A stretch of DNA of 64,000 nucleotides. Source: Cerina sp048266425 (GTDB lineage Bacteria > Bacteroidota > Bacteroidia > Flavobacteriales > Flavobacteriaceae). A model generated the notes under the pieces. The model made no database searches. It saw only the letters and a program-made list of their open reading frames with translations, and was not told the origin of the DNA. Below, piece after piece: positions 7,300 to 15,600 of the stretch. The stretch lies in assembly GCA_048266425.1 (NCBI GenBank), contig JBLWZN010000024.1, forward strand, positions 5,226 through 69,225, in the 5' to 3' direction. Every line of letters begins with the position of its first letter. Position 1 is the stretch's first letter. The position numbers and the translations under genes are program-made.

Positions 7300-7735
7300 A
7301 CCGGTTTGTTTTTATCATCCCAGAAAGCGTGCCCTTGCAAACCATTTTACCTTGGCGGTTGAACATTTTTACCTCACATTTTAACTTGTGAAACCTAAAG
7401 TAAATCTTTTTGGAGGATACCGTTACCGTTTCTCCAGGATAAACTGGTAGATAAAACTCCATCTCCGAGCTGAACAACCCAAAATCACTTTTTAAAGTAT
7501 TAGTTCCTCCTAAAAGGTATAATCCCAAGCAAACCAGGCCAATCTGGGCGCAACACTCCGTTAAAATAACACCCGGGGTAACCGGATTTCCGACAAAATG
7601 GCCTCGGTAAAAACCGTGCTCCTTCAAAAATGTATAAGTCCCTTCTGCCCCATTTTCATCCAAATAATCAAGCCGATCCACAAACAAAAACGGTTCGGAA
7701 TACGGAAGTTTATCTATGATTTGCTGATACTTCAA
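7292..7735 (-). CDS. FabZ-like 3-hydroxyacyl-ACP dehydratase of the type III PKS cluster
   Basis: The product is a 147-residue single hot-dog domain protein. The catalytic pair is visible as His46 in RGHFVGNPVTPGV and Glu60 in ILTECCAQIG, with the same 14-residue spacing as in FabZ. The N-terminal LPYSEPFLFVDRLDYLD matches the FabZ start LPHRyPFLLVDRv. It should remove water from 3-hydroxyacyl-ACP during chain extension. It is distinct from the FabZ domain fused to LpxC further along. It overlaps the ketosynthase gene downstream and is separated from the enoyl reductase upstream by 218 bases. Confidence 0.85.
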   Translation of the reverse strand: MKYQQIIDKLPYSEPFLFVDRLDYLDENGAEGTYTFLKEHGFYRGHFVGNPVTPGVILTECCAQIGLVCLGLYLLGGTNTLKSDFGLFSSEMEFYLPVYPGETVTVSSKKIYFRFHKLKCEVKMFNRQGKMVCKGTLSGMIKTNRYE

Positions 7736-7783
7736 AAGCGTAAATTCATTTTAGTTTTATAATTCGATTATTTGATCAATTTC

Positions 7784-7815
7784 AGAAAAGAGAACATAGA
7801 ACATAGAGAATAGAC
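7784..7815. repeat. AGAGAACATAGAACATAGAGAA-type word repeat
   Basis: This purine-rich tandem-like word is the reverse-strand counterpart of the pyrimidine words at 5945-6010. Together with the pyrimidine-rich stretch at 7919-7953 (CTCTTCTCATTGTTCTCTTC) it forms a loose inverted pair within the 218-base spacer between the dehydratase and reductase genes. Confidence 0.45.
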
Positions 7816-7953
7816 CTGTGTTAGGTTGGCAGTTTCAGTAGGAAGTTATGCAATCCATGTTTCTATTTTAGGAATCTATAAATACCTAATCTTTCCCAAA
7901 ATCAAATTTTCACAAACAATTTTCTCTTCTCATTGTTCTCTTCTCTTTTTCTT

Positions 7954-8778
7954 TTAGGACAGACTTTCCCCTCCATCTACTTTTATTACCGTTCCGGTTA
8001 TCCATTTGGCCTCGTCCGTGGTCAATAGATAAACTGCGTTTGCCACATCTTCCGGTGTGGTCAATCTGCCATTGGGATTTCTTTCCAAGGCTGCCTTCAT
8101 AATTTTATCGCTACCCGGTATCATCCGTAGGGATGCCGTATCGGTTACCCCCGCCTGTATACAGTTGGCTTTGATTCCCAAGGGAGCAAATTCCAACGCC
8201 ATATTTCTGGTAATCGCCTCCAATGTGGCTTTTGCAGCGGAAACGGCACCATAACTGGGCAAGGCTTTATTGTTTCCTTCACTGGTAAAGGAAATTATCC
8301 GCACGTCCTCCGCAAATAGGTCGGCTTTTATCAAATCCCGCGTCCAATCGTACAAACTGAATGCCATGGCATCCAACGTAAGGTGAAAATCGGAATTGCC
8401 CAAGGAAGACTTATCTACCGGGAACATTGGTTTTAGATTTCCCTTGGCTATACTGTGCACCATCACCATCAACTTTCCGTTCAGCGGCAGAAAATTTCGA
8501 ATGCCATTTATGATTTCCCCTCTTTTATCTGGATTGGTAGCATCCTCATTAAAGCTAATAAAATTGACATTGTACTTCTTAATCTCCTCGAAATTGCGTT
8601 CTATGTCCAACAAATCAACCCTGCGATCCCGATGGACAACAACAATGTCGAACCCTTTGGAAGCCAATTTTTTGACCGTGGCAAAACCGAGTCCAACACT
8701 ACCTCCAAGGACAAGGGCGGCCCTGTTATTCTTGGATTCCTTACCAGGGAGAAAGCTATTACCTTTGATTACTTCCAT
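7954..8778 (-). CDS. FabL/FabI-like enoyl-ACP reductase (SDR) of the type III PKS cluster
   Basis: The 274-residue short-chain dehydrogenase has a nucleotide-binding segment LVLGGSVGLGFATVKKLA (residues 23-40). The catalytic spacing is Tyr176-x6-Lys183 (SYGAVSAAKATLEAIT), the arrangement of enoyl reductases FabI and FabL, not the Y-x3-K of ketoreductases. MVHSIAKGNLKP matches the FabI/FabL HSIA element, and the C-terminus TGTVIKVDGGESL is like FabL. It should reduce the enoyl-ACP double bond and so make saturated chains. It follows the PKS gene by 36 bases. No dedicated ketoreductase is in the cluster, so that step probably uses a housekeeping FabG. Confidence 0.8.
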   Translation of the reverse strand: MEVIKGNSFLPGKESKNNRAALVLGGSVGLGFATVKKLASKGFDIVVVHRDRRVDLLDIERNFEEIKKYNVNFISFNEDATNPDKRGEIINGIRNFLPLNGKLMVMVHSIAKGNLKPMFPVDKSSLGNSDFHLTLDAMAFSLYDWTRDLIKADLFAEDVRIISFTSEGNNKALPSYGAVSAAKATLEAITRNMALEFAPLGIKANCIQAGVTDTASLRMIPGSDKIMKAALERNPNGRLTTPEDVANAVYLLTTDEAKWITGTVIKVDGGESLS

Positions 8779-8814
8779 ATTTTAAAATTATTGGCCATTC
8801 CCGTGGGAGGGCTC

Positions 8815-9870
8815 CTACCATTCCAGTAAAACCCTTTGGGCCGAAAAACCGGGACCAAAACTTAGCAAGAGCCCTTTTTCTCCCGGTAAGATAGGTTTTT
8901 CCATAAACCGTTCCAAAACAAATAGTACCGTGGCACTGCTCATATTTCCATATAGTCTTAATGTTTCCCGGGTATCGTCTATATTTTTCCCCAATTTTCC
9001 GAACAACTCCTCCACGGTCTGTACTATTTTTTTGCCTCCAGGATGAAAGATCAAATGATCCACTTCCTCTATGGATGTTCCATAACGTTCCAAAAAAGGA
9101 TGGATTACTTTAGGAAAATGGGAAGCTATCATTTCCGGGACAGCTGGATCCAAAATCATTTTTAGCCCTTCGTTGGTAAGATCAAACCCCATAAGGTGGG
9201 TAGCATCGTAAAAGTGGTACATAGACTTGCCTACTATTTTCGGTCCCTTTGCTTCCTCCTCGGAGGATAACAAGACACAGGCGGGTCCATCCCCAAAGAT
9301 GGCGGTACTCACCATGTTCGCGATGGAATAATCGGTAAGTTGAAAAGTGGCGGTGGGACTTTCAACAGCAACAAGGGCGACTCTTTTCCCCGGATTTGCC
9401 ATTAAAAAGTCATGGGCATAGATCAAACCCGATACCCCGGCGGCGCAGCCCATTTCCGTAACCGGTAAGCGGACCACATCTTGCCTAAGGCCCAATTGGT
9501 TGATCAAATAAGCATCAAGCGAAGGAATCATGATTCCCGTGCAGCTAACGGTAATTATATAGTCCAGCGAATCGGCCATCCATCCGCTTCGATCTAGGGC
9601 CTTTTTTAGGACATTGCTCCCCAACTTCTTGACCTCACGAACATATATCCTATTCTTAGCTTCAAATGAAGTTGCCGAAAACACTTCCTCGATGTCCATA
9701 ATACCGTAGCGCTTGTCCACGGCGGCGCCCTCAAATATTTTGATCACCTTCCGCCGAAACCTCTTGTCTTGACTTGCTAACCAAGCGTCGATGAATGGCA
9801 AAATATCCTTGGTCTCCCTACTGTGTGCGGGCAATTCCTTGGCAACGGTAATTATTCTTACTTCACTCAT
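8815..9870 (-). CDS. Type III polyketide synthase (chalcone synthase superfamily)
   Basis: The 351-residue protein has the usual length of bacterial type III PKSs. The Cys-His-Asn triad is intact: Cys142 in VTEMGCAAGVSGLIYAHDF, His276 in LIFHPGGKKIV and Asn309 in YGNMSSATVLFVL. The C-terminal LLLSFGPGFSAQ is the GFGPG loop. Such homodimeric enzymes extend an acyl starter with malonyl-CoA and cyclise it to resorcinols, pyrones or phloroglucinols. The neighbouring ACP, KS, DH and ER genes suggest the starter is a chain made on a dedicated ACP. The following methyltransferase and flavoprotein match the srsABC logic of Streptomyces, where phenolic lipids are methylated and hydroxylated. The gene overlaps the methyltransferase gene by 8 bases. 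Confidence 0.9.
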   Translation of the reverse strand: MSEVRIITVAKELPAHSRETKDILPFIDAWLASQDKRFRRKVIKIFEGAAVDKRYGIMDIEEVFSATSFEAKNRIYVREVKKLGSNVLKKALDRSGWMADSLDYIITVSCTGIMIPSLDAYLINQLGLRQDVVRLPVTEMGCAAGVSGLIYAHDFLMANPGKRVALVAVESPTATFQLTDYSIANMVSTAIFGDGPACVLLSSEEEAKGPKIVGKSMYHFYDATHLMGFDLTNEGLKMILDPAVPEMIASHFPKVIHPFLERYGTSIEEVDHLIFHPGGKKIVQTVEELFGKLGKNIDDTRETLRLYGNMSSATVLFVLERFMEKPILPGEKGLLLSFGPGFSAQRVLLEW

Positions 9871-10594
9871 TCATGTTCAATAATCGGTTAGTACGCAGTA
9901 TCCATTTATACCGAAAGGCCCATTGCCATTGGATACAATGGTTTATTTGTGGCATGGTCCTGGAAAACTGTTCCAATTCGGTTCTGGAAAAACCACTTCT
10001 AATGGAAACAAGTCCGTCATGCCTGGCAACTTCGGTCCTGAGAAAAATGCCCCCTAGTAATTTAAAGAGGTAATACGCAGGTCTGCTCCGGTGCAGATCG
10101 TTGATAACAACCGCGATATGACTGAGTTGGGTAAACTTATCCAAAAAAACCGGAATCTGTTGATTCCTAAAATGGTGCATGGTAAGGGAACACAGCAGAA
10201 TATCACAATTTAGTTCCCTTGGTTCCAGCTCCAGTATATTTTGTTTTAAAAAGGATATTTCGGGAAACTGGGCTGAGAGCTCCCGGGCCATTTTTAATGC
10301 ATTTGAGTTAAGGTCTATCCCGATAAATTGTCCTTTGATCTTGTTTTTTCTAAAATATAGTGCCACTTCCCGTAACATGTTCCCGTCACCGCACCCCATG
10401 TCCATTATTGTATAGGAGGTCTTGGGATTTTCCCTAACCAAATCCCTGATGGCATTGATGGTAATACGATTGCCGTTTAATACTTTATTTATCCGATTAA
10501 TGTCCCTAAAAACCAACCCAAGGGTGGAAAAATCGATCCGTGGATCGTCCATCAATTCAGGTTCCCGACATCTTATGGTTAAATCGATTAACAT
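9863..10594 (-). CDS. Class I SAM-dependent methyltransferase of the type III PKS cluster
   Basis: The 243-residue protein has motif I at residues 63-73 (IMDMGCGDGNM), the acidic ribose-binding Asp94 in FIGIDLNSNALKMAR, and a later LTMHHF segment typical of UbiE-like folds. It is cytoplasmic with no membrane segment. From its position between the PKS and the flavoprotein genes, overlapping both by 7-8 bases, it most likely methylates the phenolic polyketide on O or C. That substrate assignment is inferred from context only. Confidence 0.85.
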   Translation of the reverse strand: MLIDLTIRCREPELMDDPRIDFSTLGLVFRDINRINKVLNGNRITINAIRDLVRENPKTSYTIMDMGCGDGNMLREVALYFRKNKIKGQFIGIDLNSNALKMARELSAQFPEISFLKQNILELEPRELNCDILLCSLTMHHFRNQQIPVFLDKFTQLSHIAVVINDLHRSRPAYYLFKLLGGIFLRTEVARHDGLVSIRSGFSRTELEQFSRTMPQINHCIQWQWAFRYKWILRTNRLLNMNE

Positions 10595-11715
10595 ACGATG
10601 GGTTTTCCATGGGTTTGCTTGATCAGAGTTCCCAATAACCTTGGAGACCTGGCCAATATCGATAAACCGAATTCCGCTACGCCTTTCCCCAAAAGCATTG
10701 ACTGTATCATTCTGCCCGTAAACATACGCCTGTTAAACGTGGCGTTCCACCTATCTTGATAATCATATTCCAATTGTGCCCGACGATAACCTTTGTTGTT
10801 TAAAAAATGAAACATAAGTTCCGATGCAATTTTTGCGCTATGGATAGCCATGGCCATTCCATTGCCGCAAAGCGGATGTATCAGACCAGCGGAGTCGCCG
10901 CACATCAACACATGATTCTCAACTTTCTTCTTATTGTGAAAGGAAATTTGGGCAATGGTTAAGGGATGCTCAAACACGGGTGTTGCCGTTTTTAAAAATG
11001 AATTCAAAAAGGGATTCCTTCCAACCACGTTCCTAGTAAAGTTTTCCATATTCTTCTCTGCCTTAAAACTCTTATAGGAAGCCAGATAGCAAAAATTAAC
11101 GGCTCCGGTTTCTGTTTTGGAAATCCCTCCATAGCCTCCGTTAAAATGGTGCAGGCCTACAACATTTTCGGGAAAATCGTCCCATTTGTAATGTGCTTTT
11201 ACACCGAGCCAATCCGATTTTTTGTTTATAAAATCACGATTCATCGATTTATCCAAAACGCTTCGTTTCCCATAGGCGCCAATAACCAAAGGTGCGGTAA
11301 ATTCCGCTTTGCCAGCAGTGGTCACCTCAAATATATTGTCTTTAAAGTCAATTTTTGTAACCGTATCAAAAATAAATGGAACACCCAAACCGACAGCCCT
11401 AAGGTACAACAAATGGTCCAAGGCATAGCGACTGATGCCCATGCCTCCCAACGGCAATTTAAGCTCAATTGATTTTCCGCTCACTGTGGTAAACTGTAGG
11501 GTATTTATGGTAACAGCACCAACCGTTGGCAAAAAAATTCCCAAATGTTCCAAATAAGGTATTATCTCATTGGATAAGTACTCCCCACAAACCTTGTGGT
11601 GCGGATAGGTGTTCCTTTCAATGACCAACGTCTTTTGGCCCATAAGGGCAAGTTGAATGGCACAGGTGAGTCCTGCCAACCCGCCACCTACAATAATAAC
11701 TTCAATGTTGTCCAC
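10588..11715 (-). CDS. FAD-dependent oxidoreductase (aromatic hydroxylase / geranylgeranyl-reductase-like) of the cluster
   Basis: The product has 375 residues. The N-terminal Rossmann motif EVIIVGGGLAGLTCAIQLA binds FAD, and the second FAD motif HVLMCGDSAGLIHPLCGNG is the GD motif of PHBH-type flavoproteins. KVCGEYLSNEIIPYLEHLG resembles the CGE segment of geranylgeranyl-reductase-like members. The likely role is hydroxylation of the phenolic ring to a hydroquinone or quinone, by analogy with SrsC; reduction of a double bond is the alternative. It is the first gene of the cluster in transcription order, and all three upstream genes are translationally coupled. The downstream strand carries an OmpA terminator, so the promoter must lie between 11716 and about 11800. 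Confidence 0.82.
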   Translation of the reverse strand: MDNIEVIIVGGGLAGLTCAIQLALMGQKTLVIERNTYPHHKVCGEYLSNEIIPYLEHLGIFLPTVGAVTINTLQFTTVSGKSIELKLPLGGMGISRYALDHLLYLRAVGLGVPFIFDTVTKIDFKDNIFEVTTAGKAEFTAPLVIGAYGKRSVLDKSMNRDFINKKSDWLGVKAHYKWDDFPENVVGLHHFNGGYGGISKTETGAVNFCYLASYKSFKAEKNMENFTRNVVGRNPFLNSFLKTATPVFEHPLTIAQISFHNKKKVENHVLMCGDSAGLIHPLCGNGMAMAIHSAKIASELMFHFLNNKGYRRAQLEYDYQDRWNATFNRRMFTGRMIQSMLLGKGVAEFGLSILARSPRLLGTLIKQTHGKPIVC

Positions 11716-11800
11716 AGAGGGAAGTTACTTATTTATGCTCTCCTTTCAAATTAAAGTCATGCCAATTTTGGGAAGATTCTTCAAAATGCTACAAACAAAA

Positions 11801-11830
11801 AAGACCGAGTATCGACTCGGTCTTTTCGTA
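11801..11830 (-). terminator. Terminator after the ompA-like gene
   Basis: AAGACCGAGT/ACTCGGTCTT (11801-11810 and 11815-11824) is a perfect 10-base stem. On the minus strand it is followed by a T run (the A run just before 11801). Confidence 0.8.
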
Positions 11831-11847
11831 AATATATGTAATGACTA

Positions 11848-12519
11848 TTAATTGGCCTGTGCCTTGGCATCATCGATCATTTCCTTGTTTGCGGAAACCC
11901 CAATTTCTACCCTCCTGTTTTTTGCTTGTCCCTCTTTGGTCGAATTATCGAACCTTGGTCGGGTTTCCCCAAATGCATTAATTGAAAAACGATTTTTGGC
12001 TACCCCCTTGCTTTCAAGGTAGGAAGCAACGGCTTGCGCCCTTCTCTTGGATAGCCTCATGTTATAATCTTCATTCCCAACATTGTCGGTATGACCTTCT
12101 ACCATTAGGTTGGTATCCGGAAATTCATTGAATACTTCTGCTATGGCGTCCAGGTTCTTCTTTGCCGTATCGGTGAGGTTGGCGCTATCAAAAGCAAAAT
12201 TCACCCCGCTTTTATCGTCGAAAACCACCTGAATGCCCTCGCCTACCCTTTTCACTTCGGCCCCAGGTACGGCTTGCTCTATTTTATCTGCCTGCTTGTC
12301 CATAACATGGCCTATTACTCCCCCGGCAGCGCCGCCAATAGCGGCACCGATCAAGGCGCCTTTTATGTTGCCACCGATTAGTCCACCGGCCAATGCTCCT
12401 GCAGCCACTCCTATTCCTGCCCCTTTTTGGGCGTTGTTGGAATTCTTAATGGCCTGGCATCCAACCGTAAGGGACAATACCAAAAAAGCTGTCAATATTT
12501 TGTTTGCGATAATCTTCAT
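11848..12519 (-). CDS. OmpA-family lipoprotein with glycine-zipper segment
   Basis: The product has 223 residues. The lipobox SLTVGC puts the lipidated Cys at residue 21. Residues about 33-70 form a glycine-zipper region (GAGIGVAAGALAGGLIGG and GAAIGGAAGGVIGHVMD). The C-terminal OmpA peptidoglycan-binding domain spans about 100-215, with VNFAFDSANLTDTAKKNLD, MVEGHTDNVGNEDYNMRLS and RRAQAVASYL, and the NRRVEI end. It should tie the outer membrane to peptidoglycan. It follows the lipocalin-like lipoprotein by 10 bases, a pair expected to be co-transcribed. Confidence 0.88.
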   Translation of the reverse strand: MKIIANKILTAFLVLSLTVGCQAIKNSNNAQKGAGIGVAAGALAGGLIGGNIKGALIGAAIGGAAGGVIGHVMDKQADKIEQAVPGAEVKRVGEGIQVVFDDKSGVNFAFDSANLTDTAKKNLDAIAEVFNEFPDTNLMVEGHTDNVGNEDYNMRLSKRRAQAVASYLESKGVAKNRFSINAFGETRPRFDNSTKEGQAKNRRVEIGVSANKEMIDDAKAQAN

Positions 12520-12529
12520 CTTTTTTTCT

Positions 12530-13033
12530 TTAAATCGTTACGTTATCGGATACTTTATTAAAGGTCATTACTACATAAAATGGATTTCCTTGGTAGGTTG
12601 TAGGGATTCGAATTACCATGGAACCGGTGTCCAATGAATCAATATCGGCCCTATAGCCACTTTTTCCGGCATCGATCCGCTTACCTTTTGCATCGGTTAA
12701 ATAGAACTGCAACTGGGTCTTGCCATTGCCAGCATCAAAATAGGACCAATGGAACCTACTGGTGTTTACGCCGCATTGACTACCATTGGCACTGGTTGTG
12801 AATTTTCCGGAACCATTGTTAGGGACAAATACCCACTCACTGTCCTTAAAACAGGCAGAATCGGCAAAGTCGAACATATTGGCCTTGTACAATCCCTTAT
12901 CGCCAACGAACCTAATGTTGGTTACCTGCCAGGTTCCCTTTAAGGTCTTTTTACCCGGTATGCCCGAAGTGGATTTGGTCCCGGAACATGACATTGCCAA
13001 AAATGCAAGGGTAAGAAATAATGATATCTTCAT
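12530..13033 (-). CDS. Lipocalin-like domain lipoprotein
   Basis: The 167-residue protein has a lipoprotein signal with LAFLAMSC (Cys16), then a Ser/Gly/Lys linker. The remaining beta-rich sequence begins with KTLKGTWQVTNIRFVGD, a typical lipocalin-like GxW start, and contains several alternating strands (DSEWVFVPNNGSGKF, KTQLQFYLTD, MVIRIPTTY). Two Cys at about 61 and 85 may pair. The protein is expected on the periplasmic or outer face of the outer membrane. It is the first gene of the two-gene unit with the OmpA lipoprotein. A TAATTTTG box lies at 13059-13066 (minus strand), but no clear TTG sits at the right distance. Confidence 0.75.
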   Translation of the reverse strand: MKISLFLTLAFLAMSCSGTKSTSGIPGKKTLKGTWQVTNIRFVGDKGLYKANMFDFADSACFKDSEWVFVPNNGSGKFTTSANGSQCGVNTSRFHWSYFDAGNGKTQLQFYLTDAKGKRIDAGKSGYRADIDSLDTGSMVIRIPTTYQGNPFYVVMTFNKVSDNVTI

Positions 13034-13313
13034 TTTTAATCTGATTTAAAATGTTGGCCAAAATTAGGAAAAATAAGGTTAATTGAATTTGCTGTAAAGG
13101 ATATAAAATTGACTTAAACAGAAATGTTTGGGAAGTATTTTTGTATCAGTTTGAACCCCAGGTTTTCACATGGAAGAAGAATGAATTAGTTAATTAATTA
13201 ATAACCGCATTTAGGAACCAACCTATACTTGTATAGCCAATTTATGTATGATAAAAATTTATGTTTCTCACTGAAATCGGCATAAAGAAAACCGCTGAAC
13301 AACAAAACTGTTC

Positions 13314-15302
13314 TTAATAGGCCAATAAATTCTTGAGCATGATTCTAAATCGGTCTTTTGGCAGGTAATTCGCTTCAAGACTTATTGCAAATGGCACCGG
13401 GGTATCCAGACTGGCACATCTTTTAACGGGAGCATCCAAATACTCAAAACAATTCTCTACGATCAAGGCCGCAATATCCGAGGCGATTCCCCCGAACATG
13501 GTATCTTCCTGTAAAATAATGGCCTTCCCGGTTTTCTTGACCGAAGTGTAAATGGTCTCCAAATCCAACGGCATCAGTGTCCGAAGATCGATAAGGTCTG
13601 CCTCTATTGCTTCGTCTTCCAATACCTTGATGGCCCAATGCACGCCAGCCCCGTAAGTGACAATAGAAACGGATGTTCCTTCCCTTAGCATGGCCGCTTT
13701 CCCGAGGGGAAGCGTATAATAATCCACGGGAACTTCTTGATACAATGATCGGTATAGTGCTTTGTGCTCAAAGAACAGAACGGGATTAGGGTCGTTTATG
13801 GCCGTGGCCAGCAAGCCCTTGGCATCGATGGGGAATGCTGGATATACTACCTTGAGACCAGGTGTCTTCGTAAACCAGGCCTCGTTGGTCTGGGAATGAA
13901 AAGGTCCCGCCCCCACCCCTGCCCCACAGGGCATGCGGATAACAACATCGGCATTTTGACCCCACCGGTAGTGCGACTTTGCCAGGTAGTTAACTATTGG
14001 ATTAAATCCCGTGCTTACAAAATCGGCGAATTGCATCTCCACAACCGCTTTCATGCCGTTGATGGACAGGCCCATAGCAGTGGAAACTACAGCCGATTCA
14101 CATAATGGGGTATTCCTGACCCTCCCGTGGCCAAATTCCTTAACAAAACCTTCCGTAACCTTGAATACCCCTCCATATTCAGCTATATCCTGCCCCATTA
14201 TCACTAAATTGGGATGGATTTGCATGGATTGCCTCAACCCTTCCGAAATGGCATCCACCAAGCGGATGTTTTTGTATACTTTACTTATTTTAGTTTCCTT
14301 ATAATCAAAGTGTTTATATACATCGGTTAACTCTTTACTTTCATTGAATAAAACCTCCTCCTCCCCGAAAGCAGCGCTGAGATTCCCCTCGATTTCATGT
14401 TGGATATCTTGTTTTAGGGAATTAATTATTTCTGGGGTCAAAATCTGTTTCCCCAGCAAAAATTCCTCATAATTTGAGATAGGGTCTTTGACTGCCCATT
14501 GCTCCATTAGCTTGTCCGGTACATATTTGGTGCCACTTGCCTCCTCGTGCCCCCTCATCCTAAAAGTCAAGAACTCCAACAATACAGGTCTCGGATTTTC
14601 ACGCATGTCCGCACATAGATCATTCACCTTGGAATATACCTCCAAAATGTTATTGCCGTCAATAATATGGGATTCCATACCGTAGCCAACCCCCTTATCG
14701 GCCAGGTTCTGGCATTTAAATTGTTCCCTGGCGGGCGTGGACAGCCCATATCCGTTGTTCTCTACACAGAAAAGAACCGGTAGGTCCCAAACCGCGGCAA
14801 TGTTAAGGGCTTCGTGGAAATCCCCTTCGCTAGTACCTCCTTCCCCAGTAAAAACTGCGGTCACATTTTTTTGGCCCTTAAGGACGTCGGCAAGGGCAAT
14901 CCCGTCCGCCACACCCAATTGGGGGCCCAAATGGGAAATCATACCTACAATCTTGAATTCCTGCGTCCCAAAATGGAAACTCCGATCACGTCCATTGGTA
15001 AATCCGTTAGCCTTCCCTTGCCATTGGGAAAACAATCGGTTCAAGGGGATGCCCCTGGTAGTGAACACCCCAAGGTTTCTATGCATGGGTAAAATATACT
15101 CCTCCGGTTTCAAGGAACTGACGACCCCGACGGAGATAGCTTCTTGACCAATGCCACTAAACCACTTAGAAACTTTACCCTGTCTCAATAAAATCAACAG
15201 TTTTTCCTCGATCAACCTCGGTTTCAACATTCCTCGATAAAGATCGAGCAAGATTTCATCCTCAATTTTAAATTCCTGGTAGTTCATGGCACATTGTTTC
15301 AA
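13314..15302 (-). CDS. 2-oxoacid dehydrogenase E1 component, fused alpha and beta subunits
   Basis: The product has 662 residues. Residues 1 to about 320 form the E1 alpha thiamine diphosphate domain: GLGPQL-type region, then GEGGTSEGDFHEALNIAA with ENNGYG (residues 153-186), the GDG-NN cofactor motif. From about 335 onward comes E1 beta (MGQDIAEYGGVFKVTEG, TPLCESAVVSTAMGLS, EMQFADFVSTGFNPIVN, VSIVTYGAGVHWAIKVL). The fused form is common in Bacteroidota and is usually annotated as branched-chain or general 2-oxoacid dehydrogenase. The substrate cannot be told from sequence alone. The E2 and E3 genes are not in the window. The start may also be the ATG at 15287 (MNYQEF). Confidence 0.88.
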   Translation of the reverse strand: MKQCAMNYQEFKIEDEILLDLYRGMLKPRLIEEKLLILLRQGKVSKWFSGIGQEAISVGVVSSLKPEEYILPMHRNLGVFTTRGIPLNRLFSQWQGKANGFTNGRDRSFHFGTQEFKIVGMISHLGPQLGVADGIALADVLKGQKNVTAVFTGEGGTSEGDFHEALNIAAVWDLPVLFCVENNGYGLSTPAREQFKCQNLADKGVGYGMESHIIDGNNILEVYSKVNDLCADMRENPRPVLLEFLTFRMRGHEEASGTKYVPDKLMEQWAVKDPISNYEEFLLGKQILTPEIINSLKQDIQHEIEGNLSAAFGEEEVLFNESKELTDVYKHFDYKETKISKVYKNIRLVDAISEGLRQSMQIHPNLVIMGQDIAEYGGVFKVTEGFVKEFGHGRVRNTPLCESAVVSTAMGLSINGMKAVVEMQFADFVSTGFNPIVNYLAKSHYRWGQNADVVIRMPCGAGVGAGPFHSQTNEAWFTKTPGLKVVYPAFPIDAKGLLATAINDPNPVLFFEHKALYRSLYQEVPVDYYTLPLGKAAMLREGTSVSIVTYGAGVHWAIKVLEDEAIEADLIDLRTLMPLDLETIYTSVKKTGKAIILQEDTMFGGIASDIAALIVENCFEYLDAPVKRCASLDTPVPFAISLEANYLPKDRFRIMLKNLLAY

Positions 15303-15544
15303 TCGGCTATAAAAGTAGCAAAAGTCAACCGCAAGTTATTTAGAACCTGCTTAAAGTTTATACTACGATTTTATTATAGTTATTAATTGCCATTTTTCGC
15401 ACGCCCAATAGTAAGGTTTAGGTATATAAAATACTTGTTCGGTTTGGCAAAACTCCGCTTTAGAAGCCTCAATTGACGTAAAAAAGCGAACGACAACCCA
15501 AGGTTTAGGGCCAAAAACAAAATTTGACCAGGTTCTTATGCACA

Positions 15545-15577
15545 TTGGGAATTTTCCCTATATTATTCCTAAATTTG
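15545..15577 (+). promoter_or_regulatory. Promoter of the 2-oxoglutarate oxygenase gene
   Basis: TTG at 15545-15547 and TAAATTTG at 15570-15577, with a 22-base spacer, fit the family consensus. Because the -7 box lies inside the longer open frame, translation must begin at the ATG at 15601 and not at 15538. Confidence 0.6.
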
Positions 15578-15600
15578 ATAGAACATTTAAAAACCGCAAC

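Noticed and set aside
5643..11715. Flexirubin, aryl polyene or dialkylresorcinol (DarA/DarB) cluster
   Set aside because: The key enzymes of those pathways (paired KS/CLF, DarA/DarB, tyrosine or HAL-type ammonia lyase, many acyltransferases) are absent, and the cluster has a type III PKS instead.
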